A stretch of DNA of 42,229 bases from Planctomycetaceae bacterium (GTDB lineage Bacteria; Planctomycetota; Phycisphaerae; Phycisphaerales; UBA1924). The DNA is taken from contig JAJTDF010000017.1 in the NCBI GenBank assembly GCA_021294835.1, positions 1-42,229 on the forward strand. Direction: 5' to 3'. The position numbers and the translations under genes are program-made. The notes beneath the pieces are model-generated. The model did not search any database. It had not been told where the DNA came from and saw only the letters and a list, made by a program, of their open reading frames with translations. Of the stretch, positions 8,077-17,351 are shown one piece after another. Position 1 is the first letter of the stretch. Each line of letters opens with the position of its first letter.

Positions 8077-8868
8077 GTGGTCCTCGGTGTGATCATCCCG
8101 GTCTTCAACGAAGCCGCCCTGGTTGAGGGGGCCATCGCCCGCGTCCTCGCCACGCCCCTGCCCGGCGCCCCTTCCACCGCCAGAACGATCACCCAGCGAC
8201 GCCTTCTGGTCGTTGACGACGGTTCCACCGACGGCACCTGGGACGTGCTCCGCACCCTTCAACTCCGCCAGGACCTCAAGCCGGTCCTCCGTGTCGTCTC
8301 CCACCCCGTCAACCGGGGCAAGGGGGCCGCCGTTCGCAGCGGCCTGCAAGCCGCCCTGGCCGAGGGCTGCGACCTCATGCTCATCCACGACGCCGACTTT
8401 GAGTACGACCCCGCCGACCACGCCCGCCTCCTCGCCCCCATCCTCAACGGCCGTGCCGATGCCGTCATCGGCACCCGCTTCGGGGGCGAGGCCCATCGCG
8501 TCCTGTATTTCTGGCACTATTTGGCCAACAAGTTCATCACGCTGATCAGCAACGCCGCCACCAACCTCAACCTGTCCGACATCGAGTGCTGCCTCAAAGC
8601 CTTCACCCGCGACATCGCCGCCCAGCTGGATCTCCGCGAAGACCGCTTCGGCATCGAGCCTGAACTGGTCGCCAAACTCGCCCGCTGCCGGGCGCCCTCG
8701 GCCGGCCCAGCGGGCCCGCGGGCCGCCCCGGGCGACGCCCCCGCCCGCATCTTCGAGGTCGCCGTCACCTACGCCGGTCGCACCTATGCCGAAGGCAAGA
8801 AGATCCGCTGGCACGACGGCATCGATGCGCTCCGCTGCATCCTCCAGTACGGATGGCGTAAGGGTTGA
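8077..8868 (+). CDS. GT2 family glycosyltransferase (dolichyl-phosphate-mannose synthase-like)
   Basis: Cytosolic-side glycosyltransferase of about 263 aa. It opens with the GT-A fold strand GVIIPVFNEA, then VVDDGSTDGT near residue 48, the NRGKGAAVRSGL loop that contacts the nucleotide-sugar, and the metal-binding HDADFEYDP near residue 106. The acceptor-side IGTRFGGE and the later RFGIEPELVAKLAR fit the DPM1-like group, which transfers sugar from a GDP or UDP donor to polyprenyl phosphate. No C-terminal membrane segment is present. A Pro/Ala/Gly-rich insertion lies near residues 208-225. GTG 8077 is chosen because the fold starts there; the frame is open to 7774. Confidence 0.85.
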   Translation: MVLGVIIPVFNEAALVEGAIARVLATPLPGAPSTARTITQRRLLVVDDGSTDGTWDVLRTLQLRQDLKPVLRVVSHPVNRGKGAAVRSGLQAALAEGCDLMLIHDADFEYDPADHARLLAPILNGRADAVIGTRFGGEAHRVLYFWHYLANKFITLISNAATNLNLSDIECCLKAFTRDIAAQLDLREDRFGIEPELVAKLARCRAPSAGPAGPRAAPGDAPARIFEVAVTYAGRTYAEGKKIRWHDGIDALRCILQYGWRKG

Positions 8869-9146
8869 CCCTGAGCGGGCATCAGCATTCTTCCCCCATC
8901 CAGGGAGGCCTTGCCCATCCCAAAGCTGGTGTTGATGAATATTTGCATGCTGCGGTCTTTCGTTTTTCCCGTTTTCTGATATGCTCATTCCCGGACCGTG
9001 CCTCACCCATCCCACGACCGTCCCATGCCGTTGATCCCGCGGCAAGCCGGGCAGGTGTGGGGCAGGGGGGCTGGTGAAGGCATGAATGGGGGGTGGGGGG
9101 TGGGGGGGCAGGGGCCGGGAAAGGGGGGGGCCACAAGGATCCCACG
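8869..9146 (+). other. Intergenic: AT-rich promoter-like patch and G-tract leader
   Basis: Two elements stand out before the Ig-like dockerin gene. Bases 8935-8995 are AT-rich and hold GATATGCT, a good -10 candidate, though no TTGACA-like hexamer is at 17 nt. Bases 9053-9130 are G-runs of 4-8 (GGGGGGTGGGGGGTGGGGGGG and similar) that would place a G-quadruplex in the 5' leader just ahead of the Shine-Dalgarno sequence. No gene is supported. Confidence 0.4.
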
Positions 9147-10838
9147 ATGCGCACAACTGTTCCCGATGGTTCCGCCCGCACCCGCTCTCACGGCCAACTG
9201 CGCTCCGTCGCAGTGCTTGCTGCCGTCACCCTGGCCGTCGGCACCCTGGCCCATGGCCAGTGCCCGGAGGTTGTTTTCGAAGAACAGGCCATCGGCACCC
9301 GCATCACCAATCAGTACGCCGGCGTCACCTTCTTCTCACTCTCCAGCGAGAACCAGGCCGCCTTCCCGCGTGTGTTCCTTGCCCAACGCACCGACCCAGG
9401 TCCGGCCACCTACGCCACCAGTTCACCCCTCCGCGCCCTCTCTCTGGCCGAGGGCTTCGACGTCGTCGTCCCCGAAGGCGGCATGAACTTTGTCCGAGGT
9501 CAGAGCCTTGTGCAGTTCTCCCTCGGCGAGAACACCGGCACCTACACCGTTCGCGCCTACTCCGACACCGCCGGAACCAACCTCATCTCCACCACCGTCG
9601 TGCCGCTCGGCTCCTTCGGCGCTGCCCAGCCCGGCACCAACCGCCTCGTCCGACTCACCGCCACCGCCCCCAACCTCATCCGCCGCATCACCGTCCGGGG
9701 CGACGGCGGCTTCAAGCGCGTCTCCATCGACACGCTCTCCTACGACCAGGACTCCACCCCGCCAGAGGTCGAGATCACCGAGCCCCTCGAGCGCACGTGC
9801 ATCTGTCCCACCGGGTCGGTCCTCATCCGCGGCTACGCCTACGAGCCCGACGGCTTGTACGGCGGTGATCGCCTGGATGTCATGCGTGTCGACGCGCCCG
9901 TCGGAACCGCCTGGACCAACCTCGCCAGCTTCGCTGCCCCCGCCCCGCCACCCGTCGGCTCGGTCTACACGCTCAACGCCGCCGATGTTCTGGCCGCCCT
10001 CCCCGGTGGTGGAGACTACCGCGTCCGCGTCATCGGTCGCAACGCCTGCGGCCTCACCGGCTACGACGAAACCCGCGTCTATATCGACACCTTCGCTCCC
10101 ACCGTTGCCCTGCGTTCCCCCGCGGCCGGCCAGATCGTCGGCGGCAACGTCTGCTTCGATGGCACCGTCACCGACCGCTGCTCGGTCAACTTCCAACTCG
10201 CCTTCCGCCCCCTCGGCGGCGCCGTCTTCACCAACATCGGCGATCCGGTCAACTCCGAGGTCATCAACGACCCGCTCGGCGCTTGGAACACCCGCTCCGG
10301 CCCCACCGCCGTTCCCGATGGCACCTACGAAATTCGCGTCGCCGCCAACGACTCCTGCGGTCGCGGATCCAATCTCGTCCGCACCGTCACCGTCGACAAC
10401 ACGCCCCCGACGGCCATCCTCACCTCGCCCGTTGCCTGCTCCAGCCTCTCACCCGGCCTGATCGAAATCCGCGGCACCGTCACCGACGCCAACATGTCCG
10501 GCTGGACGATCCAGTACGCCGGCGGCCCCGCCGGCACCGGTTGGACCACCATCGCCGCGGGCACCGGCAATGTCGTCAACGGTGTGCTTGCCGTCTGGGA
10601 CACCAGCGCCCTCCCCGCCTGCGCCTACGCCCTGCGGCTGATCGTCAGCGATGCCGCCGCCGTGGACTGCGGTGCCGGCAGCAACCGCACCGAACTGGTC
10701 CGGCTGATCAACCTCGGCTCCGGCACCACCTGCCTGGCCGACATCGTCTCCATCGGCGGCCTCCCCCCGGCCGATGGCCTGCTGACGGGCGACGACTTCA
10801 ACGCCTTCATCAACTCCTTCGCCGCCGGCTGCCCGTAA
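9147..10838 (+). CDS. GC-type dockerin-anchored secreted protein with Ig-like repeats
   Basis: Exported protein of about 563 aa. The signal peptide core VAVLAAVTLAVGTLAHGQ is followed by a Cys. A first domain of about 200 residues is unrecognised. Three Ig-like beta-sandwich repeats follow, each opening with a (T/A)PP or AP turn (PPEVEITEP, APTVALRSP, PPTAILTSP) and carrying Cys pairs that probably form disulfides. The C-terminus is a single dockerin-like unit (DIVSIGG, DGLLTGDDF, FINSF) ending GCP. No catalytic site is seen; a structural or adhesive surface role is inferred. ATG 9147 is preceded by AAGGA at 9135-9139 with 7-nt spacing. The frame upstream is the G-tract leader. Confidence 0.8.
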   Translation: MRTTVPDGSARTRSHGQLRSVAVLAAVTLAVGTLAHGQCPEVVFEEQAIGTRITNQYAGVTFFSLSSENQAAFPRVFLAQRTDPGPATYATSSPLRALSLAEGFDVVVPEGGMNFVRGQSLVQFSLGENTGTYTVRAYSDTAGTNLISTTVVPLGSFGAAQPGTNRLVRLTATAPNLIRRITVRGDGGFKRVSIDTLSYDQDSTPPEVEITEPLERTCICPTGSVLIRGYAYEPDGLYGGDRLDVMRVDAPVGTAWTNLASFAAPAPPPVGSVYTLNAADVLAALPGGGDYRVRVIGRNACGLTGYDETRVYIDTFAPTVALRSPAAGQIVGGNVCFDGTVTDRCSVNFQLAFRPLGGAVFTNIGDPVNSEVINDPLGAWNTRSGPTAVPDGTYEIRVAANDSCGRGSNLVRTVTVDNTPPTAILTSPVACSSLSPGLIEIRGTVTDANMSGWTIQYAGGPAGTGWTTIAAGTGNVVNGVLAVWDTSALPACAYALRLIVSDAAAVDCGAGSNRTELVRLINLGSGTTCLADIVSIGGLPPADGLLTGDDFNAFINSFAAGCP

Positions 10839-11166
10839 GCCCATCCCGCCGACACCCGGCCAGCGCCGCCAGTGTCCAGCCCCCGGGGCACCGGTTCCCC
10901 CGGATTCCCGGCCCGTCTGATTCGTCCTTGTCCGCCCCCGTTGCTTGGCGGATCATCGGCCGCCTCTGTGATGGACATAATCGCGTTCCAGGCTTGCATC
11001 TGTAAGGGTTTGCTGTGCACATCCTCCAGAAAGTGTCACACCCGCCGGACCGTGCCACCCGGGTCGACCGTCCGGCTCGGGGGTCGGAGCCGGCGGGCAG
11101 GATCGGCCGGAGCGGATTCATCGATTTGGGCCGGCCTTCCGTTGCCCGCACCCCACTGGGCATGAC
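10839..11166 (+). other. Intergenic upstream of the Ser/Thr kinase
   Basis: No gene is supported in these 328 bp. CATAAT at about 10976 is the most -10-like hexamer and could drive the kinase gene with a leader of roughly 180 nt; no matching -35 is clear. A perfect 7-bp stem (CCGGCTC at 11072-11078, GAGCCGG at 11087-11093, 8-nt loop) lies in that leader and has no T-run, so it is not an intrinsic terminator. There is no Shine-Dalgarno sequence before ATG 11167. Confidence 0.3.
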
Positions 11167-14079
11167 ATGAGCGAGTTGGACTGGGCGGAAGTGAAACTCT
11201 GGTACGGGCGAGCGCTGGACACGCCGGTGGCCGACCGCGACGGTCTGCTCAGCGACGCCGGGCTGTCTGCCGCCTGCCGCTCCAGCGTCATACGTCTGCT
11301 TGCCGCCCATCAGGATGCCCCCGTGCTGGTCGCGGCCGGTCCCCCGTTCCAAGGCGTGTCGTCGGCTGCACGCGGCGACCTTCCCGCCGATCCGCCCGGC
11401 TCAAGGCCTGCCGACGCCCCTCCGGATCCGGGCGATACCGGTCCCTTTCGTGTCGTGCGTCCCCTGGGTTCCGGCGGCTTCGGCACCGTCTACCTCGCTG
11501 AAGAACGCGCCCCAGCCTGCCGCACCGTCGCCCTGAAGGTCCTCAGCGGGCTGGCCGCCGTCGGCAAGGCCGCCGCCCGCTTTGCGCTGGAGCAGCGTGC
11601 CCTCGCCGGACTGGATCATCCCGGCATCGCCCGCTTCTACCAGTCCGGCCAGTTGTCCGACGGCCGCCCGTGGTTCGCCATGGAGTACGTCGACGGCCTG
11701 CCCCTGCGAACATGGGCCCAGCAGGAGAAGCCCGAGCCGGCTGCGCTCGCCTTGCTCTTCGCCGAGCTTGCCGACGCCGTCCTCCACGCCCACGAGCGGG
11801 GAGTCATCCACCGCGATCTCAAACCCGCCAACGTCCTCGTGGCACGCCGTGCGGGCGCGGGCTCCGCCAGCTTGGCGGCCTCCGCCGTCGTGCCGCCCAC
11901 CGCGCATTCCACCGGTGTCGCAAGCCCCTGGCAAGCCAAGATCATCGACTTCGGCATCGCCAAGATCATCGACCCCGACCACCCCGCCGAAGCCGCTGTC
12001 ATCGCCGCCGGCGACGACATGACCGTCAGCCGGGTGCTCATCGGCACCCCGCGATACATGAGCCCCGAGCAGCTCGCCGGTCAGCACCCCGACATCCGCT
12101 CGGACATCTTCGCCATCGGCATCATGCTCAACGAGGCCATGCAGGCCGCGGACATCGCCCCGCAGCCGTCCGGCGGCAGTCTGCGCCGTCTCGTGCTTCA
12201 GCTTCGCCTGATCGCTGAACGGGCGGCCGCGCCGGGCCGCGAGGACCGCTATCCCGACTCCGGCGCCCTGGCTCTTGATCTGCGCAACGCCCTCGCCGGA
12301 CTGCCCACCCGCGCCGGACGGCCCACCGTCGCCGAACGCCTTCGGGTCCTCTGGCGCGATCATCGCGTAGCCGGCGTGGCAGCCGCCGGGGCGGCCGGTG
12401 TTCTCACCACGTTCGCCGGCGGAGCTCTGGTCGCCCAACGAGCCAGCGAGGCCGGCCGTCGCGAGGCCGTCCGCCAGCTCGAACGCACCCGCAAGGTGCA
12501 GAGGTTTGTTCTCTCCGATGTCATGCAGTCCCCCGGCATGTGGACGCCCACCATGCAGGCCAATCGATGGGCCGCCCTGATCGACCTGGGCATGGCCGCC
12601 GCCGCCAGCGCCGAACGACAGTTTGTTGATGACCCCGCCGCGCTCGCCACCGTCGCCCTGAATGCCGCCGAGATCCAGCAGCGGATGAGTGCCGCCAGCC
12701 GCGACGATCTGGCTCCGGAACGTCTCCGGTCCCTGATCGACGGCATCGTCGCTTCTCCGCTGCAGGAGAACCGCCGAGGCGCCGCCTCCGCCTCCGGCTC
12801 CACCGCCGTGCTCGACGACCGTCGACGCCGTGAGGACGCCGTCAGCCTTCGAATCCTGCGGGTCGCCTTGGAACGTCTATCCGCCGACGCCCTCGAGCGT
12901 GCCGACGGCGTCGGCGGCGGCAGCGACCGCTCCATGCGTCTTCAGGCCGCCCTCGTCGCCGCTGGTCTCAGCGGGAGCGATCAGGCCTGGCAGCGGCTGG
13001 CCGACGTCGGTGGCGAGTTCGAGGCCGCCGCCGATCTGCCCCTCTGGGAACGCGCCCGGCCCGCCCGCGACCTCCTCCGCCTCGCCGTCACCGCTGAGGA
13101 TGTCCGCCGCTCCGCACTTGCCGCTGATCGCCTCATCGCTCTGGCCTCGCCCGTGCTCCGGCAGCATGCCCGCACCCCGCCCACCCATCCCCGCTCCGCC
13201 GAAGATCTCGCCGATGCAGCCAGCCTGCTGATCGAAGCCGCACGGGGCCTCTTCGGCGTCGGTTGCGATGATCGCTGGCCCGCCGTCGCCGCCCGTCTGC
13301 TGGACATCCCCGACGGGACCCTCGCCCGTTATCCTGATCGCGAGGCCTGGCGACTCAGCCTCATCGCCCTGCTTGCCCTCCACAGCCCCGAGCATGTTCC
13401 CGGCAAGGCCGCCGACTGGTTCCTCCGCGCCGCCGCCGCCGTCCCCGCCCCCGAGGACCCGACCACCGACATGCGCTGGACGCTTGGCCGCCTCAGCGGC
13501 TTCGCCGCTCTGCTCGATGGCCAGTACGGTCCGGCCGCAGACGCCATGCTCGTCAGTGAGCGTGCCTTCGTGCCGTCAGCTCAGGGCCTCCCCGAACGCG
13601 AGACGCTCATCCGCGCCGACGCGCTCGTCGCACGCGCTGGTCAGCGCATCAATCCGGCCGACGCCGTTGATCGTCTCCGGGCCATGGTCGCCGCCGCCAC
13701 CCGCCGGGGCGAGGCCGCCGAACTGGCCATCCGCCTGGCCTGGGCCATCGCCCTTCACGCCGGCCGCGGTTCCCAATTCGATTCCGCATGGACTCAGGCC
13801 CTCGAGCTGGTCACCGACCTTCCGCTGGAACTCAAGCAGCGCCACCACCTCACCTTGAGCCTTCTGCTCAGAAGGGCCGTCGCATCATCCACTGCCGATG
13901 GCAACGCCCTGCCGGATGATCTCGCCCGCATCGGCCGGGCTCTGGCCGCCCCCGGACGCTTCGATCAGCCGCCTCCGCAGCGTCGCACCAACTCGGCTTC
14001 CCCGTCCGCCGTCCCCGCGAGATCTTCCGCCGAGCCCGCATTCGCCGCCCCGCCCCGGGCCCCGCAGAGTGCCCCGTGA
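11167..14079 (+). CDS. Membrane Ser/Thr protein kinase (PknB-type) with large C-terminal domain
   Basis: Hanks-type kinase of 970 aa. The kinase domain occupies about residues 92-385: Gly-rich loop GSGGFGTVYLA (about 100), VALKVL lysine (about 122), HRDLKPANV (about 215), DFGIAK (about 261) and GTPRYMSPEQ. All catalytic residues are present. An Ala/Ser-rich insert of about 30 residues separates the catalytic loop from DFG. A single hydrophobic segment at about 397-420 (Ala/Gly-rich) is the likely membrane anchor, followed by a basic helix. The remaining ~550 residues are helical and Ala/Arg-rich, resembling the degenerate TPR-like exterior domain of planctomycete kinases. It ends 7 bp from the convergent ECF sigma gene, the usual partner of such kinases. 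Confidence 0.9.
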   Translation: MSELDWAEVKLWYGRALDTPVADRDGLLSDAGLSAACRSSVIRLLAAHQDAPVLVAAGPPFQGVSSAARGDLPADPPGSRPADAPPDPGDTGPFRVVRPLGSGGFGTVYLAEERAPACRTVALKVLSGLAAVGKAAARFALEQRALAGLDHPGIARFYQSGQLSDGRPWFAMEYVDGLPLRTWAQQEKPEPAALALLFAELADAVLHAHERGVIHRDLKPANVLVARRAGAGSASLAASAVVPPTAHSTGVASPWQAKIIDFGIAKIIDPDHPAEAAVIAAGDDMTVSRVLIGTPRYMSPEQLAGQHPDIRSDIFAIGIMLNEAMQAADIAPQPSGGSLRRLVLQLRLIAERAAAPGREDRYPDSGALALDLRNALAGLPTRAGRPTVAERLRVLWRDHRVAGVAAAGAAGVLTTFAGGALVAQRASEAGRREAVRQLERTRKVQRFVLSDVMQSPGMWTPTMQANRWAALIDLGMAAAASAERQFVDDPAALATVALNAAEIQQRMSAASRDDLAPERLRSLIDGIVASPLQENRRGAASASGSTAVLDDRRRREDAVSLRILRVALERLSADALERADGVGGGSDRSMRLQAALVAAGLSGSDQAWQRLADVGGEFEAAADLPLWERARPARDLLRLAVTAEDVRRSALAADRLIALASPVLRQHARTPPTHPRSAEDLADAASLLIEAARGLFGVGCDDRWPAVAARLLDIPDGTLARYPDREAWRLSLIALLALHSPEHVPGKAADWFLRAAAAVPAPEDPTTDMRWTLGRLSGFAALLDGQYGPAADAMLVSERAFVPSAQGLPERETLIRADALVARAGQRINPADAVDRLRAMVAAATRRGEAAELAIRLAWAIALHAGRGSQFDSAWTQALELVTDLPLELKQRHHLTLSLLLRRAVASSTADGNALPDDLARIGRALAAPGRFDQPPPQRRTNSASPSAVPARSSAEPAFAAPPRAPQSAP

Positions 14080-14086
14080 TCACCCC

Positions 14087-14713
14087 TCAGGCTCGTGCCG
14101 CGTCAGCCATGAACGCCAGACCGAAGTCCCAGTCCCGCTGCACCGTCTTCTCGGAAATCTCCAGCAGTTCCGAAATCTGCCCCTGCGACAGCCCCGCAAA
14201 GAACTTCAACCGCACCACTTCCGCAGCCCGGCCGTCCGCCGCCTGCAGGTGATCCAGCAGTTCATCCAGCGCCAGCAGGTCTTCCGGATCCGCCTGGGTT
14301 GCCGCGTGGATCGCATCATCCGGAATCGGCCGCAGCAGTCTTCGTCGCCCCGATTCCCCCGCCCGACCCGCCCCGCCGCCCCGCCGCAGCCGGTTCCGCG
14401 TCCGAGCGTGATCGATGAGCAGTCGCCGCATGGCCATCGCCGCCGCATGAAAAAACGCCCGCCGACTGGTCAACGTCAGCGTCGGCCCCGCCGCCCCGCC
14501 CGGCCGGAACAACTTCAGATACGTCTCGCTCACCACCGCCGTCACCGACAGCGTGTGGTCGTGCCGCTCGTGCCGCATCAGTGACGACGCCATCCCTCGC
14601 AACTGCTGCAGAACCGCCCGAAAAAGCAGGTCCTCCGCGGCCGAATCACCGCCCGTTGCCATCTGCAGCAACTGCGTCACATCGCCATGCTCTCCGCTCG
14701 GGGGGCTGTCCAT
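14087..14713 (-). CDS. ECF sigma factor, Acidobacteria/Planctomycetes type
   Basis: RNA polymerase sigma-70 family factor of about 208 aa of the ECF group often linked to Ser/Thr kinases. Region 2 lies near AEDLLFRAVLQQLRGMA. The conserved segment TLSVTAVVSETYLKLFR and the region around RRAFFHAAAMAMRRLLIDHAR are characteristic of this group. Region 4 is VVRLKFFAGLSQGQISELL followed by SEKTVQRDWDFG. There is no anti-sigma gene next to it; activation through the convergent kinase is expected from related systems but not shown here. I start at ATG 14713, which gives the family's usual length and has TACGCT 9 nt upstream. Confidence 0.9.
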   Translation of the reverse strand: MDSPPSGEHGDVTQLLQMATGGDSAAEDLLFRAVLQQLRGMASSLMRHERHDHTLSVTAVVSETYLKLFRPGGAAGPTLTLTSRRAFFHAAAMAMRRLLIDHARTRNRLRRGGGAGRAGESGRRRLLRPIPDDAIHAATQADPEDLLALDELLDHLQAADGRAAEVVRLKFFAGLSQGQISELLEISEKTVQRDWDFGLAFMADAARA

Positions 14714-14722
14714 AGCTTCAAA

Positions 14723-14728
14723 AGCGTA
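14723..14728 (-). promoter_or_regulatory. -10-like TACGCT close to the ECF sigma start
   Basis: TACGCT on the minus strand sits 9 nt upstream of ATG 14713 with no Shine-Dalgarno sequence, another TAnnCT case. Confidence 0.4.
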
Positions 14729-14846
14729 CCTCAAACAATGCGGGCGAGACCATTTTCGCCCCATGAGGAACGGGCCGTGAACGGCTTGGAAGGGAAGTGG
14801 TTGGTGTTTGGCCGCATGGCCGGAGGAGACTTCCCCGTCCGCTGGC

Positions 14847-16997
14847 TTAATCCTCGTCCTGCCGCAGTTTCGCCACCACCGTGAAGTCCTCCAGTGTGGT
14901 GGTGTCCTGCGTGATCTTCTCCACCCCCGCCGCCACGTCCCGCAGCAACCGACGCATGATTTTCCCGGAACGGGTCTTGGGCAGCCCCTCGGTAAAACGG
15001 ATCTGATCCGGCTGGGCCAGCGCTCCCACCTCCTTGCGAACGTGCAGGGTCAGTTCCTTCTTCAGTTCCTCCCCCGGCGTCTGGCCGGGGTTCTTCGCGA
15101 ACCACGTTCCCCGCAGCGTCACAAACGCGCAGATCGCGTTCCCCTTGATGTCGTGCGGATAGCCGACCACCGCCGCCTCCGCCACTGCCGGGTGGCTCAC
15201 CAGGGCTGATTCAACCTCCATGGTTCCCAGCAGGTGGCCCGACACCTTGATCACATCGTCGATGCGACCCTGGATCCAGTAGTACCCGTCGCTGTCCCGT
15301 CGTGCCCCGTCGGCCGAGAAGTACCACGGCTGGCCGGTCGCCGGGTCCTTCACCCGGCCCCAGTAGTTGGACACAAACCGCTCACGGTTGCCGTACACTC
15401 CCCGCAGCATCGAGGGCCACGGCTTGCGGATCACAAACAGCCCGCCCGAGTTCGCCGGCATCTCCTGGCCCTGTTCGTTCACCACCGCCGCGTCGATCCC
15501 CAGCATCGGCAGCGTGCACGAGCCCGGCTTGGTCGCGATGGCCCCCGGAAGCGGCGTGCAGATGTGCCCGCCGGTTTCCGTCTGCCAGTACGTGTCCACG
15601 ATCGGGCACCGTCCCCCGCCGATGTGGTTGTGGAACCACATCCACGCCTCGGGGTTGATCGGCTCACCCACCGTGCCCAGCAGCTTCAGCGACGACAGAT
15701 CGTGCTTGGCCGGCAGCTCATCGCCCCACTTCATGAACGTCCGGATCGCCGTCGGCGCCGTGTAGAACTGCGTCACGCGGTGCCGGGCGATGATGTCCCA
15801 GAACCGGTCGTTGGCCGGGAAGTTCGGCGCACCCTCGTACATCAGCGTCGGCACCCGGTTCATCAGCAGGCCATACAGAACATACGAGTGCCCCGTCACC
15901 CACCCGATGTCCGCCGAGCACCAGAACACCTGCCCTGAGTCCGGGATCAGGTTGAACGTCAGCCGCGCCGTCATGTTCACGTGGGTCAGATACCCGCCCG
16001 TCGTGTGAACAATGCCCTTGGGCTTGCCGGTCGACCCGCTGGTATACAGCAGGAACAGCATGTCCTCCGCGTCCATCGAGGCGCACGGGTACGCCTCTGA
16101 AGCGTTCTCCACCGCGTCATGCCACCAGTGGAACTTCGTCGGCGCCACCTTGCTCTCGCCGGTGCGGAACTTCTCGTGCCCCGTCCGCTTCACGCACAGC
16201 ACGTGGTTGACGATGTGCCCGTGGTTGGCCAGCTGCACCACCGCGTCCTCGACGTTCTTCAGCAAAGGCACGATGTCCCCCCGCCGGTAGCCGCCGTCCG
16301 CCGTGATGATCACCCGACTGTGCGCGTCCATGACCCGCTCGGTGATCGCGTGCGGCGCAAATCCGCCGAAAATCACCGAGTGCGCCGCCCCCAGCCGGGC
16401 GCACGCCAGAATCGCCACCGCCAGTTCCGGCACCATCGGCATGTAGATCGTCACCACGTCCCCCTTCTTCACACCCAGCGAACGCAGCGCGCTGGCGCAC
16501 CGGCTGGTCTCCACCTGCAACTGCCGGTAGGTCATCGTCCGGATCTCCGGCTCCGGCTGCGCCTTGCCCGCTCTGGCCACCAGCGGCTCGCCCTCCCAGA
16601 TGATCGCCGTCTGCTCCCCGAACCCTGCCTGCACGTGCCGGTCCACGCAGTTAAAGCACGCGTTGGTCTTCCCCCCCACGAACCACTTCGCGTCCGGCGC
16701 CTCCCACTCCATCACCTTCTTCCACGGCTCAAACCACGCCAGCTTCCCCGCCTCCTCCGCCCAGAACCCCTCCGGGTCCTCAATCGACCGCTGGTGCAGC
16801 GCGCGATAGTGCTCCACCGACCCGATGTGCCAGTTGCGGAACCCCAGCGTCTGCGCCGCCGCCGGCGGAAACATCCGATTTTCCGTCAGCATCGATGAGA
16901 TCGCCCCCGACCCTGCGCTGCCGGATCCCGGCCCGGCCGCGGCCGGCGTCGGATGCCCGTTGGATGAGGACGTGCTCGGCGGAGCCACATTCGACAT
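14847..16997 (-). CDS. acs: Acetyl-CoA synthetase
   Basis: AMP-forming acetate-CoA ligase of 716 aa. It converts acetate, ATP and CoA to acetyl-CoA, AMP and pyrophosphate in the cytosol. The adenylation signature LYTSGSTGKPKG lies near residue 317 and WQTETGG near 450. The C-terminal catalytic lysine is in LPKTRSGKIMRR, near residue 678; this is the residue inactivated by reversible acetylation in characterised Acs. A Ser/Gly/Pro-rich N-terminal tail of about 40 residues precedes the usual start of the fold, making it longer than the usual ~650 aa. AGGAG lies 8 nt before ATG 16997, overlapping the end of a short GATCGCTT repeat. Confidence 0.95.
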   Translation of the reverse strand: MSNVAPPSTSSSNGHPTPAAAGPGSGSAGSGAISSMLTENRMFPPAAAQTLGFRNWHIGSVEHYRALHQRSIEDPEGFWAEEAGKLAWFEPWKKVMEWEAPDAKWFVGGKTNACFNCVDRHVQAGFGEQTAIIWEGEPLVARAGKAQPEPEIRTMTYRQLQVETSRCASALRSLGVKKGDVVTIYMPMVPELAVAILACARLGAAHSVIFGGFAPHAITERVMDAHSRVIITADGGYRRGDIVPLLKNVEDAVVQLANHGHIVNHVLCVKRTGHEKFRTGESKVAPTKFHWWHDAVENASEAYPCASMDAEDMLFLLYTSGSTGKPKGIVHTTGGYLTHVNMTARLTFNLIPDSGQVFWCSADIGWVTGHSYVLYGLLMNRVPTLMYEGAPNFPANDRFWDIIARHRVTQFYTAPTAIRTFMKWGDELPAKHDLSSLKLLGTVGEPINPEAWMWFHNHIGGGRCPIVDTYWQTETGGHICTPLPGAIATKPGSCTLPMLGIDAAVVNEQGQEMPANSGGLFVIRKPWPSMLRGVYGNRERFVSNYWGRVKDPATGQPWYFSADGARRDSDGYYWIQGRIDDVIKVSGHLLGTMEVESALVSHPAVAEAAVVGYPHDIKGNAICAFVTLRGTWFAKNPGQTPGEELKKELTLHVRKEVGALAQPDQIRFTEGLPKTRSGKIMRRLLRDVAAGVEKITQDTTTLEDFTVVAKLRQDED

Positions 16998-17010
16998 ACT
17001 CGCATCTCCT

Positions 17011-17034
17011 GATCGCTTGATCGCTTGATCGCCC
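17011..17034. repeat. Short tandem repeat GATCGCTT in the acs leader
   Basis: Two exact copies of GATCGCTT plus a third that diverges after GATCGC. On the acs strand it reads GCGATCAAGCGATCAAGCGATC, directly abutting the AGGAG ribosome site, so it could affect leader structure or slip during replication. Confidence 0.5.
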
Positions 17035-17063
17035 AGATTCGGCGCGCTGGCTGATCGTCGCTC

Positions 17064-17069
17064 AGTCTA
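17064..17069 (-). promoter_or_regulatory. Candidate -10 (TAGACT) for acs
   Basis: TAGACT within GTTAGACTG on the minus strand matches four of six positions of TATAAT and is about 65 bp from ATG 16997. The identical nonamer precedes the glycosyltransferase start at 8077. No good -35 is seen. Confidence 0.3.
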
Positions 17070-17351
17070 ACACCGTGTCCGCCGCGCCGTCTTCACCCGC
17101 CCGGCCGGCCGGCCGCCGGTCCGCAGCCGCCCGGCCTCCTGCCCCCTTGTTGCGGGCGGAGCCGCACCCCATCTGCCCCTGCGCCCGCCCCTCCGCCTGA
17201 GGACTCCCCCGTTTGTGTGATTTTGTCCGCGAAACGCTCCCCCTCTCCCCATCCGGGTTTTCTCGCCCTTGCTTCATGTGGTAGCCTGAACAGATCCCCA
17301 TCTGTGTCCGGCGGTCGCCCCAACCAGCCCGCCCTTCGGAGTCACGCCCTT

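Larger units (their letters stand above)
16998..17351. other. Divergent intergenic region between acs and the LEPR-XLL gene
   Basis: About 350 bp without a supported gene. The acs side holds the GATCGCTT repeat and a TAGACT (17064-17069, minus) that could be its -10. The middle, 17080-17210, is GC-rich and featureless. The LEPR-XLL side has a T-rich stretch at 17210-17285. GGAG lies about 10 nt before ATG 17352. Confidence 0.35.

Noticed and set aside
7951..9156. 401-aa minus-strand ORF opposite the glycosyltransferase
   Set aside because: Antisense shadow; the GT2 motifs on the plus strand are unambiguous.
10969..10990. CATAAT as a confident promoter of the Ser/Thr kinase
   Set aside because: A good -10 but nothing like a -35 at 16-18 bp, so only mentioned in the intergenic entry.
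11072..11093. Hairpin CCGGCTC/GAGCCGG as a terminator of the dockerin gene
   Set aside because: No T-run follows and it is about 230 bp beyond the stop.
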